Program-made: the position numbers and the translations under genes | Source: Rickettsiales bacterium | GTDB lineage: Bacteria > Pseudomonadota > Alphaproteobacteria > Rickettsiales > UBA998 | Assembly: GCA_028279475.1 (NCBI GenBank) | Contig: JANQNR010000019.1 | Coordinates: 1 to 64,000 of the forward strand | Direction: 5' to 3' | Length of the DNA: 64,000 bases | Notes under the pieces: generated by a model | What the model was told of the DNA's origin: nothing | What the model saw: only the letters and a program-made list of their open reading frames with translations | Database searches by the model: none | In this document: positions 36,604-45,371 of the stretch, in pieces | Layout of the letters: every line of letters starts with the position of its first letter | Numbering within the stretch: position 1 is the stretch's first letter

Positions 36604-37089
36604 ATGCCACGCTGCGTTCATACATTCGTCGCCACCTGGTTCGGTACCGGCCTTGCTCCGATAGCGCCCGGCACAGTCGGCTCACTGGCGGCTCTGCCCT
36701 TCGCCTACGTCATCCATAATGCCTTCGGTGCACCGATCCTGGCCGTGGCTGCTTTATTTATATTTATCATGGGCATCTGGGTCAGTGATATTTATATGGA
36801 ACTTCATGACCGCAAGGACGATCCAAAAGAAGTGGTCATTGATGAAGTGGCAGGCATGTGGCTATTGCTGGTCTTCGTCCCCCCCACCATGGCAGGCTAC
36901 CTGGTTGCCTTTATCCTGTTTCGCATATATGACATCGCCAAACCCTGGCCAATTTCTTGGTTTGACGAACGTTTTAAATCCGGCTTCGGAGTGATGTTCG
37001 ACGATATCATCGCCGCCATCTTCGGTATCCTGACCTACGTCATGCTGGAAACATTTGCATCGGGCTATTTGTCTCAGATACACGTATAA
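36604..37089 (+). CDS. pgpA: Phosphatidylglycerophosphatase A
   Basis: Dephosphorylates PGP to phosphatidylglycerol. The 161-residue membrane enzyme has TWFGTGLAPIAPGTVGSLAALP, DDPKEVVIDEVAGMW and FRIYDIAKPWPISWFD, all hallmarks. The ATG is only five bases after the inverted-repeat element ends, so any promoter or leader must lie in that element. Confidence 0.95.
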   Translation: MPRCVHTFVATWFGTGLAPIAPGTVGSLAALPFAYVIHNAFGAPILAVAALFIFIMGIWVSDIYMELHDRKDDPKEVVIDEVAGMWLLLVFVPPTMAGYLVAFILFRIYDIAKPWPISWFDERFKSGFGVMFDDIIAAIFGILTYVMLETFASGYLSQIHV

Positions 37090-37092
37090 CCA

Positions 37093-38265
37093 ATGACAGT
37101 TGCAGGCATATTGCATCAACGGGAATGGCAGGGGCGGCGCTATCTAGTCTCACCCACAGTCGATTTTTTGTTAGCCGGTGGCATTGCGTTTTTCCTGATT
37201 CCACTATTGTTTCTCGCTTTCCCGGTGAGTGCCGACGGCACCGTTGATGGGTATGACCTGTTCTATACCAGCATCTTTTTCGCTGTGATGGCCTACTTGG
37301 TCAATCACCCGCATTTTATGGTGTCGTATCAACTCATGTATCAGCGCTACCCGGAGAAACTGAAAAAGCACCGTGCTGACGCTTCTATCTACTGGCGTTA
37401 TATTCTGGCCGGCATCGTGGTGCCGGTGGCGTTGCTCCTGTACCTGATCTATGCCTTTATCGACCAAAGCCGGGACGTATTTGCGATTGGGGTGCATGTT
37501 CTGTTCTTCACCGTCGGCTGGCATTACGTGAAACAGGCCTTTGGTGTATTTGTCATGCTCTCGGCGCTCAAACAGGTCTACTACTCTCCTTTTACCCGGC
37601 GTATTTTGCTCATCAACTGTATGGTTGTGTGGATACTCTCCTGGCTGGAAGGCAATATCTGGGTGCCGGGTTATGAGAAAGAATCCGAGGACTATTATGG
37701 CGTCGAGTTCTACAGTCTGGATCTGGGCATCCCGCCTTATGTGATCGAGTTACTAAAAGGGTTGGTTATTTTCTATGGTATCGCGTCGGCGCTGGCGATT
37801 GCCATGCACGCGATCCGCACCGGCGCCCGCCCCTCACTGACGGCATTGGCCGGGTATAGCAGCATGTACACGCTGATGCTGCTGGCCTATTACCATCCAC
37901 TATGGGTCTATATGACACCGCTCTGGCATTCGGCACAGTACCTGCTATTTGTCTGGGCGTATAAACGTGGCGAGCGGCAATATCTGATCGACCATGGCGA
38001 GATGCAAAACGAGGAGGCACGGGAGCGGCTACGCAAATTCGTGCTCATCAGCTTCCTGATGGGCATCCTGATGTTTACCGGCGTTCCCCGTACGCTGGAA
38101 TGGCTGACCGGCGACGTAGCACTGGCGCTCGGCATCCTGCTACCCTTCCTCTACGGGTTCGATATCTTCATCAACATCCACCATTATTTTATCGATAATG
38201 TCATCTGGCGAAAGCAGAACAAGGAGGTGGGGCAGTATGTGTTTTACAGGGGGGCGGAGGCGTAA
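37093..38265 (+). CDS. His-rich polytopic membrane protein, unknown
   Basis: A 390-residue protein with about nine membrane segments. His-containing motifs at segment ends (YLVNHPHFMVSY; GWHYVKQAFGV; PLWHSAQYLLFVW; INIHHYFIDNVIWRK) suggest a metal site like those of membrane desaturases, hydroxylases or carotenoid oxygenases. That link is inference from motif style only. Three bases after pgpA, so co-transcribed; a lipid-related role would fit. Confidence 0.75.
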   Translation: MTVAGILHQREWQGRRYLVSPTVDFLLAGGIAFFLIPLLFLAFPVSADGTVDGYDLFYTSIFFAVMAYLVNHPHFMVSYQLMYQRYPEKLKKHRADASIYWRYILAGIVVPVALLLYLIYAFIDQSRDVFAIGVHVLFFTVGWHYVKQAFGVFVMLSALKQVYYSPFTRRILLINCMVVWILSWLEGNIWVPGYEKESEDYYGVEFYSLDLGIPPYVIELLKGLVIFYGIASALAIAMHAIRTGARPSLTALAGYSSMYTLMLLAYYHPLWVYMTPLWHSAQYLLFVWAYKRGERQYLIDHGEMQNEEARERLRKFVLISFLMGILMFTGVPRTLEWLTGDVALALGILLPFLYGFDIFINIHHYFIDNVIWRKQNKEVGQYVFYRGAEA

Positions 38266-38359
38266 ACACATAAATTTCATACAATCGCCACACCGCTAAG
38301 CTAATCTTTATGTAGAAACCTTTGATAATCAACTCCAATTAACTTGATGAAAATAGAGT

Positions 38360-38914
38360 ATGACATTAGCAATAACGGAATTACGTAACATACGTGCTGA
38401 ATATATGAACGCTCGTAAGCTTTATAAGGATATGATTGCCATTGACGTAAATGATGCCAATGGTGGCATGTCATTTGAAGAATGGAAAAAATCTGATCAT
38501 GGCCGCATCTGTGAAAACAACCTACGTGAAAAAAAACTCTATCAAGCTATCAATAAGGGCACGGGACGAACATCAAGAGTGTTTCGAGATGAGCTAGAAA
38601 AAGCCTATTACTTTAGTGGCGGCGATGGTGCCCCGTCTAAGATTGTTACATTGCGTAAAATGGACGCAGACACAAAAAACTGGATATTACGAGCTGACGC
38701 GAGATGCCCGAATGGCGATACGAATGACTGGTTTAATGACTTTATCAAAGATATCCGGGAAAAGATCATTAAAGCCAAAATCGTTTATTTTGACCTGCAA
38801 CGATCATCCATACAAGACAGCTATGGCGTATCAAGCGATCTTCCTTCCTTAACTGTGACTGAGGTACATGCTGATGTTATGGCACCTGAACAGACGATTA
38901 CACCATCAAGATAG
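38360..38914 (+). CDS. Unknown 184-residue protein
   Basis: Unrecognised soluble protein, Lys/Asp-rich, helical at the N-terminus (ITELRNIRAEYMNARKLYKDMIA). It is more AT-rich than the genes around it, a hint of separate origin. Another short frame (38868-39002) overlaps its end. It precedes the orphan terminase. Confidence 0.6.
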   Translation: MTLAITELRNIRAEYMNARKLYKDMIAIDVNDANGGMSFEEWKKSDHGRICENNLREKKLYQAINKGTGRTSRVFRDELEKAYYFSGGDGAPSKIVTLRKMDADTKNWILRADARCPNGDTNDWFNDFIKDIREKIIKAKIVYFDLQRSSIQDSYGVSSDLPSLTVTEVHADVMAPEQTITPSR

Positions 38915-39014
38915 TCTGTTCCTTTCATCGAAACTCCCCTCAATCATCGAGCAGATGCAACAAGCATACGGGTTTGATACCCCTGAGAAAGACGCATCCT
39001 AGACTGGCTTTCGT

Positions 39015-40511
39015 TTGCGTCATTCCGACGGCACAACTCTACCTCTCCCTGATCTCAGGTGCTCCGCCTATTATGTGTTGGTGCTGCCGAACCCACCAGA
39101 CTCCGATCATCCCCATGTCGCCCTGCGGCGGGTATATCATCATGCCCTGCGCACGCATTTCCCATCGTACCTGCGCAAGGTGTTTCACACACTGAACCCT
39201 GGACAAGACTATATCCACAATTGGCACCTTGATGCCATCAGCGAATACTTGGACGCATTGGAAACCGAAAATATCCGTCGCCTGATTATCAACATGCCGC
39301 CGCGTTCGCTGAAATCGCTCACCACGACGGTGGCCTGGACGTCCTACCTGCTGGGGCGTGCGCCGGAGACAAAAATCATCACCGCCAGCTATTCCTCAGC
39401 GCTGAGTATCAAACATGCCATGGATGTGCGCGCTTTAGTCGCCTGTCCTTGGTATCGCCAGCTCTTCCCACAGATGCAGATCATGCCGGGACAGAATGAG
39501 AAATATAAATTCGCTACCACGCGCTACGGTTTCCGTTTGGCAACGTCGGTCGGTGGCACCTTGACTGGCGAAGGTGGCGACGTGATTATCGTCGATGATC
39601 CGCTAAATCCGGCACAAGCGACCTCGCGTCATTTCCGCAATCGCGCCAATCACTGGTTCGACCACACGTTGTCTTCACGGCTGAACGACAAACGTCATGG
39701 AAAAATGCTGGTGGTGATGCAACGCCTGCATGAGGAAGATTTGACCGGTCACCTACTCGGCAAAGGCGGATGGGAACAGCTTTGCCTGCCGGCAATCGCT
39801 GAATCTCCCTTGACTATTTCTATCGGAGATTACGTGTATCCTATGGAAGCAGGTGACCTGCTCCAGCCGACACGCGAATCGGAAGCCATTCTGCATCAGT
39901 TGCGCATGGATTTGGGAAGCATGGCGTTTTCAGCACAATATCTGCAATCGCCGGTCAGTGAGCAGGGTCATATGATTCGCAAGGAATGGCTGCACACTGG
40001 CGACACGATACCCGGCACATGGGACAGCATTATCCAAAGCTGGGATACGGCGATCAAATCCGGACACGCGAATGATTACAGCGCCTGCGTAACGATCGGG
40101 GTGCATGAGCACCAGTATTATGTGTTAGATGTGCTAGCTTTCCGCGCCGACTACCCGGAATTGCGGCGCACCGTGCTATCCCATTATGAACGCACTATGC
40201 CGGATGCAGTGTTGATTGAGGACAAGGCCAGCGGCCAATCACTCTTGCAGGATTTGCGTCGAGACTCCCCCATGCCCGTCATTGCCATACTGCCAAAAGG
40301 GGACAAAGTGCACCGCGTCGCCCGCATCACCCCATTGCTGGAATCGGGGCGTATCCTGTTTCCTCGTCATGCGTCGTGGAAGGAGGACACCATTGCCGAA
40401 TTACTAGCCTTTCCACATGGTGCCCATGACGACCGGGTTGATGCACTCACTCAGGCCATTACCTGGCTGCATCAGAAAGATGGGAATAATGAGAATATTC
40501 GGGTGCTTTAG
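39015..40511 (+). CDS. Orphan phage-type terminase large subunit
   Basis: A packaging motor with both domains. ATPase: Walker A-like NMPPRSLKSLTTT (about residues 92-104), Walker B DVIIVDDPL. RNase-H-like nuclease: SWDTAIKSGHANDYSACV, LIEDKASGQSLLQ and GAHDDRVDALTQA, so catalytic acids look intact. The frame opens with TTG 39015; the true start is uncertain and may be inside, ahead of LRKVFHTLNPG. No portal, capsid or tail genes accompany it. Confidence 0.85.
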   Translation: MRHSDGTTLPLPDLRCSAYYVLVLPNPPDSDHPHVALRRVYHHALRTHFPSYLRKVFHTLNPGQDYIHNWHLDAISEYLDALETENIRRLIINMPPRSLKSLTTTVAWTSYLLGRAPETKIITASYSSALSIKHAMDVRALVACPWYRQLFPQMQIMPGQNEKYKFATTRYGFRLATSVGGTLTGEGGDVIIVDDPLNPAQATSRHFRNRANHWFDHTLSSRLNDKRHGKMLVVMQRLHEEDLTGHLLGKGGWEQLCLPAIAESPLTISIGDYVYPMEAGDLLQPTRESEAILHQLRMDLGSMAFSAQYLQSPVSEQGHMIRKEWLHTGDTIPGTWDSIIQSWDTAIKSGHANDYSACVTIGVHEHQYYVLDVLAFRADYPELRRTVLSHYERTMPDAVLIEDKASGQSLLQDLRRDSPMPVIAILPKGDKVHRVARITPLLESGRILFPRHASWKEDTIAELLAFPHGAHDDRVDALTQAITWLHQKDGNNENIRVL

Positions 40512-40759
40512 CTAAGTTGCGGCGTAGTTTTTCCGGTCGATCCAACGGCAGGGGTTTCTGGAGGTGTTAGCGATTCATTGGACATATCCAGCATCAGATC
40601 AGAAGGTGCTGTCGGCAACACTGCTAAGATGGCTCCCATATCTTGAAGATTGACGTTTTTTCCCACGCCAACCGGAGACACCGCATCCACAGATTTAATC
40701 ATCTCAATGGTTGGCGTCTTGACTACGGCAGGCTTTGGCAGATCATCAATCTTGTTCAT
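40508..40759 (-). CDS. Small unknown protein, Pro/Ser/Thr-rich C-terminus
   Basis: An 83-residue frame, hydrophilic (MNKIDDLPKPAVVKTPTIEMIKS) with a hydrophobic middle (MGAILAVLP) and a P/T-rich end. It overlaps the preceding 64-residue gene by 14 bases and the convergent terminase by four. The start overlap suggests coupled translation. No function assigned. Confidence 0.5.
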   Translation of the reverse strand: MNKIDDLPKPAVVKTPTIEMIKSVDAVSPVGVGKNVNLQDMGAILAVLPTAPSDLMLDMSNESLTPPETPAVGSTGKTTPQLS

Positions 40760-40940
40760 CGGGTTGTCCTTCTTTTCCTAAAAACTGTTCTTCGGGTCCA
40801 TTTAATAATTCCAGCGCCTTGATGCCTGCCTCGATCTCCGATTCGTCCAACCGCATACCGATACAAATATCACGATAGGTCATGCCCGGCTTCATGATAT
40901 AGTCGGCTCCAAACGGAATTGGTTTTTCAGTATGATCCAT
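40746..40940 (-). CDS. Small unknown protein, possible helix-turn-helix
   Basis: A 64-residue frame whose middle (TYRDICIGMRLDESEIEAGIKALELL) has helix-turn-helix-like spacing. The assignment is weak. AGGAGAT lies five bases upstream of the ATG. It begins a two-gene unit and is divergent from the MucR-like gene. Confidence 0.55.
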   Translation of the reverse strand: MDHTEKPIPFGADYIMKPGMTYRDICIGMRLDESEIEAGIKALELLNGPEEQFLGKEGQPDEQD

Positions 40941-41147
40941 ACAACATCTCCTGACAATTTGATACTAGCAAAATTTGCTGTCGATCGGTGTTACATTTCT
41001 GTGAAAACCATACGCCGTATTGATTAACCACTTGTTAATTCCTTCATGTTTCAGTATGCTTGTCGAAGAACATATTCTCTAGCGGCGACGTCCATGTCTA
41101 TGCTATGAATGTGAAAATCATTATTTATGTATTACTAGGGAAACACT
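40941..41147. promoter_or_regulatory. Divergent control region ahead of the mucR-like gene
   Basis: 207 bases with no frame. AT-rich, with several AT-tracts (ATTAACCACTTGTTAAT; TTATTTATGTATTA). MucR/Ros proteins bind AT-rich DNA and often repress themselves, so operator sites are plausible. No promoter pair stands out. Confidence 0.35.
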
Positions 41148-41678
41148 ATGACCTCAGACACACATACGATCAAGGCAGCACTGCTTCGTGCAACTGGTGA
41201 GATTACGGCGGCACTGGTCACATCACAACAGCTTGGCACGGGGGACATTCCTGAGGTGGTTGATACCGTGTACCGCGCCCTTGATGATGCACAAAGCAAT
41301 CATGCCCGTCCAACACTGGAAAAAGCGTCCGTGGATGTGGAAGCCTCCATCACTCCAGAATATCTGATCTGCCTGGAAGACGGCAAAAAACTGAAAATGC
41401 TCAAGCGTTATCTGAAGACCAACTACAACATGACGCCGGAAGAGTATCGCAAGCGCTGGAACTTGCCACCGGATTATCCGATGGTAGCACCCAATTACGC
41501 CAAGCGCCGCAGCGAATTGGCCAAAGACATCGGACTGGGCAAGCAATCGATCCGCCAGCGCAAACAGGTGGCTATCGGTAAATTCAAAGGTGGGCTACCT
41601 GGCGGCAAAGGTAAGTTACGGATTGTCAAAAGTACAGATATCATGACCACGCGTTCGATTGGAACAAGCTCGGTTTAA
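41148..41678 (+). CDS. MucR/Ros-family regulator lacking zinc ligands
   Basis: The C-terminal domain is clearly MucR/Ros: ITPEYLICLEDGKKLKMLKRYL, MTPEEYRKRW, LPPDYPMVAPNYAKRRSELAKDIGLG. Ros uses a C-x2-C-x9-H-x3-H zinc site; here the first part reads CLED (one Cys) and the His region reads RYLKTNYNM, with no His left. Zinc-free Ros homologues are known from Mesorhizobium, so the fold can survive. The protein has 176 residues, longer than most at both ends. Likely a global regulator. Confidence 0.88.
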   Translation: MTSDTHTIKAALLRATGEITAALVTSQQLGTGDIPEVVDTVYRALDDAQSNHARPTLEKASVDVEASITPEYLICLEDGKKLKMLKRYLKTNYNMTPEEYRKRWNLPPDYPMVAPNYAKRRSELAKDIGLGKQSIRQRKQVAIGKFKGGLPGGKGKLRIVKSTDIMTTRSIGTSSV

Positions 41679-41808
41679 CACTCAATACGAAGCTCCGTCA
41701 TTGCCGCAGACTCATTGTCTGTATGAGCACACATATTTTGCAAATAAGATGACAATCGCCTCATAACTCATAAGTGTGGGGGGGTGACTACACGAGAGCA
41801 ATGAAATC

Positions 41809-41949
41809 TGGTGTCCTCAGAGAGGGAAAGGGTAAACTTCTGGGCAGGCTTGCTGAGCCGAAGCAGCGGAAAGTCCACCTTCGTTCTCTTGGAACTACGG
41901 CGCGACAGCGTTCTCGCTAATCTCGCTTCGCTCGATAAGTTGCGAAGGT
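41809..41949 (-). repeat. tRNA-Leu tail repeat, copy B
   Basis: Starts directly after the CCA of tRNA-Leu(UAG) and ends in CACCA on the minus strand. The length (141 bp) is identical to copy A at 29778-29918. The CCTTCG / CGAAGG arms and the CTTTCCGCTGC block are kept. The 130 bases between the MucR-like gene and this repeat hold nothing recognised. Confidence 0.9.
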
Positions 41950-42034
41950 TGGTGCGGATGGAGGGACTTGAACCCCCACGCCTTGCGGCACTAGAACCTA
42001 AATCTAGCGTGTCTACCAATTTCACCACATCCGC
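41950..42034 (-). tRNA. tRNA-Leu (anticodon UAG)
   Basis: An 85-base class II tRNA on the minus strand. Acceptor GCGGATG pairs with CATCCGC, then A and encoded CCA. Anticodon loop TTTAGGT on stem CTAGA/TCTAG gives UAG. Long variable arm and GTTCAAGTC T-loop. Upstream, TTGTCA plus a dyad (AGCGTA...TACGCT) may belong to its promoter. Confidence 0.96.
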
Positions 42035-42202
42035 GCTGAAGCATGGGTGTAGCGTATGCATGCTACGCTGACAAGGGGTTTTGGTGTCAGGCATCATAGA
42101 CGGGTGATGATAGCAATATTGTAGCTATCATCCATGGGGTAATTATACTAGCATAGTCGCTAAGAGATCGTGAAACTTCATTGAAAAATTCACATAATAT
42201 TT

Positions 42203-42760
42203 ATGTATAAAAAAGAAGCCCTGCGCCAAACTCTGCGGGAGCGCCGCCGCAGCATTCCATCAGATAAGCGGGATGCCCTCACTGTACACGCTATCAGTCA
42301 TCTGTATGACTATCTGTCTGCACAAACCTTCACCTGCTGTGCTCTTTACATGCCCGTTCATGATGAAATCTCACCGTTAGCAATTGCCTCCCACGTGCCG
42401 AATCTATCCTGGGCGCTGCCCATCACCATGTCCGATACAATGCAATTCGTTGCGTGGTCTCCGGAGATGCCGATGCAACCCGGCGCATTCGGGATCATGG
42501 AACCGATCGATAAGCAATCTGTTGACCCTGATTGCATCATCACTCCTCTATTAGGGTTTGATGCAAACGGCCACCGGCTGGGCTATGGCAAAGGCTATTA
42601 TGACCGCTATTTCGCCAGCGAGGTTGGGCGACAAGCGCAACGCATCGGACTGGCCTTTGCCTGCCAGCAGGTCGAGCGCTTACCTAACGATGCACATGAT
42701 ATTCCGCTTCATGCTGTCATTACGGAGGATGGGATCATCACCGCTACCTCGCAACTATAG
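42203..42760 (+). CDS. 5-formyltetrahydrofolate cyclo-ligase
   Basis: Recycles 5-formyl-THF to methenyl-THF. The 185-residue protein has the N-terminal KKEALRQTLRERRRSI region, the GFDANGHRLGYGKGYYDRYF substrate loop and HAVITEDG near the C-terminus. It sits 56 bases before parE. Folate link: purU at 53266 also acts on formyl-THF. Confidence 0.92.
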   Translation: MYKKEALRQTLRERRRSIPSDKRDALTVHAISHLYDYLSAQTFTCCALYMPVHDEISPLAIASHVPNLSWALPITMSDTMQFVAWSPEMPMQPGAFGIMEPIDKQSVDPDCIITPLLGFDANGHRLGYGKGYYDRYFASEVGRQAQRIGLAFACQQVERLPNDAHDIPLHAVITEDGIITATSQL

Positions 42761-42816
42761 CCGTTTAGACAACGAAACCCTTGGCATTCCTTTGGTAGCG
42801 GGCTATATCCATAACT

Positions 42817-44805
42817 ATGAGTCAGGATTTATTTAATGCAAGCGCTGCACTGAAGCAACCGGCACAGGAAAGCTACACCGCTGATGATATTGAAGTGCTC
42901 GAAGGGTTGGAGCCGGTGCGCCGCCGTCCGGGCATGTATATTGGTGGCACCGACGAACACGCCATGCATCACCTCATCAGCGAGGTATTCGATAATTCCA
43001 TGGACGAGGCCGTTGCCGGACATGCCAACCGCATCGAAGTCATGCTGGAGCCTGGCAATCGCTTGACTGTGCGTGATAATGGGCGCGGCATCCCAATTGA
43101 CCCGCACCCTAAATACCCGGATAAATCGGCACTGGAAGTGATCCTCACCACCCTTCATGCCGGGGGGAAATTTTCAACCAAGGTCTATCAAACGTCGGGC
43201 GGATTGCACGGTGTCGGTATCTCTGTTGTCAACGCACTGGCCAGTGATCTGATTGTGGAAGTAGCGCGCAATAAAACGCTCTACCGACAGCATTATGCGC
43301 GGGGTCATGCGCAGGGAGCGATTGAGGAAATCGGCAAAGCACCCAACCGACGCGGTACGACCATTACCTTTCTTCCTGACGAAGAGATTTTCGGCAAGCA
43401 CCGCTTCCGCCCGGCGAAAATCTTCCAGTTTGTGCGTTCCAAGGCGTATCTGTATAAGGGCGTCGAAATTCGCTGGCAATGCGCACCGGAACTAGTGGAA
43501 GGTTCCGATATTCCGGCGGAAGCAACCCTGCATTATCCCGATGGGTTGAAGGATTTCTTGGCCTATGAGTTGGAATCCCGACCGATCATCGGCAAAATCT
43601 TTGACGGCAGCGCCGACCTGCCCGAAGGACGTGGACGCGTGGAGTGGGCGCTCGCCTGGCCACGCGATGAAGAAACCGCGATGCACAGCTATTGCAACAC
43701 CATCGTCACCCCGCAGGGCGGCACCCATGAAACCGGGCTGCGCGCTGCCATCACCAAGGGCATCCGTAGTTTTGCCGAGATGTCCGGCTATAAAAAAACA
43801 GGACAGCTTACCGCTGATGACGTACTGGGCGGGGCGCATGCCATTCTCTCCGTGTTCATCAGTGAGCCGCAATTCCAGGGGCAAACAAAAGACAAGCTGG
43901 TGACATCAGACGTAGCGCGGCTGGTAGAAAGTGCGATGCGTGACCCGTTCGACCACTGGCTCAGTGGCGATGCCGCCTGCGCCTCGGCACTGGTCGAACA
44001 TATCACCCGGCGTATGGAAGAGCGGCTAGCACGGCGCAAACAGAAAGAAATCAACCGCAAAAGCGTCACACAGAAACTGCGACTGCCGGGTAAGCTGACC
44101 GACTGCACTCGCGACGAGGCAGAGGGAACGGAACTCTATCTTGTGGAGGGCGACTCGGCCGGAGGCTCTGCCAAGCAGGCGCGCAGCCGTGAAACACAAG
44201 CCATCCTCCCCTTACGTGGGAAAATTCTCAATGTCGCCAGCGCCACGCGAGACAAGGTCGGAGCCAATCAGGAAATCGCCGATATGATTCAGGCGCTGGG
44301 CTGCGGAAGCGGCAAGCATTTTGATCTGGACGCGCTACGCTATGAGAAAATCATCATCATGACCGATGCTGATGTTGACGGTGCCCATATTGCGTCGCTG
44401 CTGATGACATTCTTTTATCTGGAATTGCCGGAGCTGGTGCGTGAAGGGCATCTCTATCTGGCGCAGCCGCCACTTTATCGCATTACCCATAACAAGCAGC
44501 ATTACTACCCGGCGAACGATGCCGAGAAAGATGCGCTGATGGAAACGCTCTCACAGGAGCGCGGCGCGATTGATGTGGGGCGCTTTAAGGGGCTGGGGGA
44601 AATGACACCGGCGCAATTAAAGGAAACCACGATGACACCGGGAAAGCGTACCTTGCTGCGGGTCGTGATTCCTGACGATGCTCACACAGAAACGGCGGAT
44701 CAGGTCAATGCGCTGATGGGTAAAAAGCCGGAACTGCGCTTCCAGTTCATTCAGGAACAGACGCAGGAGCGCGGGCAGGCACTGCTAGAGTCATTGGATA
44801 TTTGA
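42817..44805 (+). CDS. parE: DNA topoisomerase IV subunit B
   Basis: ATPase/TOPRIM subunit of the chromosome decatenase. GHKL ATPase motifs (EVFDNSMDEAVAG; DNGRGIP; GGLHGVGISVVNAL), TOPRIM EGDSAGGSAKQARSRETQAILPLRGKILNV and DADVDGAHIASLL. The 662 residues and the lack of the long GyrB insert support ParE over GyrB. Confidence 0.94.
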   Translation: MSQDLFNASAALKQPAQESYTADDIEVLEGLEPVRRRPGMYIGGTDEHAMHHLISEVFDNSMDEAVAGHANRIEVMLEPGNRLTVRDNGRGIPIDPHPKYPDKSALEVILTTLHAGGKFSTKVYQTSGGLHGVGISVVNALASDLIVEVARNKTLYRQHYARGHAQGAIEEIGKAPNRRGTTITFLPDEEIFGKHRFRPAKIFQFVRSKAYLYKGVEIRWQCAPELVEGSDIPAEATLHYPDGLKDFLAYELESRPIIGKIFDGSADLPEGRGRVEWALAWPRDEETAMHSYCNTIVTPQGGTHETGLRAAITKGIRSFAEMSGYKKTGQLTADDVLGGAHAILSVFISEPQFQGQTKDKLVTSDVARLVESAMRDPFDHWLSGDAACASALVEHITRRMEERLARRKQKEINRKSVTQKLRLPGKLTDCTRDEAEGTELYLVEGDSAGGSAKQARSRETQAILPLRGKILNVASATRDKVGANQEIADMIQALGCGSGKHFDLDALRYEKIIIMTDADVDGAHIASLLMTFFYLELPELVREGHLYLAQPPLYRITHNKQHYYPANDAEKDALMETLSQERGAIDVGRFKGLGEMTPAQLKETTMTPGKRTLLRVVIPDDAHTETADQVNALMGKKPELRFQFIQEQTQERGQALLESLDI

Positions 44806-44815
44806 TATGATGTCA

Positions 44816-44863
44816 CCCCGTCGAATGACGGGGTCTGGCCGGATGCCGTCATGAAGACGGCAT
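44816..44863. repeat. Two short hairpins after parE
   Basis: CCCCGTC-GAAT-GACGGGG (44816-44833) and ATGCCGTC-ATGAA-GACGGCAT (44843-44863). Related to the GTCAT-rich repeat class. They may stabilise or end the parE message, though no T run follows. Confidence 0.6.
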
Positions 44864-44897
44864 GACAATCTTGTATTAGGCAGGCTTCTGGAACGGC

Positions 44898-44935
44898 AAA
44901 AAAAAACTCACTCAAACGCGATGGTTTCAGTGAGT
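44898..44935 (-). terminator. Rho-independent terminator of the 62-residue membrane gene
   Basis: On the minus strand, a 12-bp stem ACTCACTGAAAC / GTTTGAGTGAGT (one mismatch) is followed by eight T residues. It starts one base after the stop codon of the small gene at 44937. Confidence 0.85.
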
Positions 44936-44936
44936 C

Positions 44937-45125
44937 TCACTTTCTTTGCCTAATTTTTAATGTGTCCAAAAACAGCACTACACACAGTAGTGCGATAAAA
45001 ACGGTTGCCTTGCCATCTACATAAGGTCTTGCAAAAAAATACAATGCTGCAGAAAGAAGCCATATGCAGACGACTGCAATCTTCTTTCGTAAAGGCAACG
45101 ATGAGAAATCTTTCTCAAATCGCAT
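44937..45125 (-). CDS. Small two-pass membrane protein, unknown
   Basis: 62 residues from ATG 45125 with AGGA upstream. Charged N-terminus (MRFEKDFSSLPLRKKIA), two hydrophobic segments (VVCIWLLSAALYFFA; VFIALLCVVLFLDTL) and a basic end (KIRQRK). A strong terminator right behind the stop supports a real gene. Confidence 0.65.
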   Translation of the reverse strand: MRFEKDFSSLPLRKKIAVVCIWLLSAALYFFARPYVDGKATVFIALLCVVLFLDTLKIRQRK

Positions 45126-45227
45126 AACACTTCCTAAAAAGCAAATCGTCAGTAGCTTGCTTACCAAAAACGAGGGCAGATGTAAATGGCGTTTTTTAAT
45201 AAGACGCCGTCATTTAAGGCCAAGCCT

Positions 45228-45370
45228 TAGGCGCGATCCGGAATCCACCATTGTTGCGTCACTCCGGCGAAGGCCGGAGTCTCATTGCAAAAGATACCGG
45301 CCTCCGCTGGTATGACGTATTGTGGATAGATGAATTCCGTGTCTTCGCTAACGCTTCGCCCGGAATGACG
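45228..45370. repeat. CCGGAATCCA/GGAATGACG-type repeat cluster
   Basis: Contains ATCCGGAATCCACCAT, an ACTCCGGC...GCCGGAGT hairpin, ATACCGGC...GCTGGTAT and a closing CCCGGAATGACG. It shares its opening block with 54149-54289 (TAGGCGC-ATCCGGAATCCA). It fills the gap up to the stop of tlyA. Confidence 0.65.
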
Positions 45371-45371
45371 C

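Noticed and set aside
39015..40511. Prophage
   Set aside because: Only a terminase is recognised. No other phage structural, lysis or integration gene is in the window.
45064..45315. 83-codon plus-strand frame after parE
   Set aside because: It is antisense to the small membrane gene and runs into repeat sequence.
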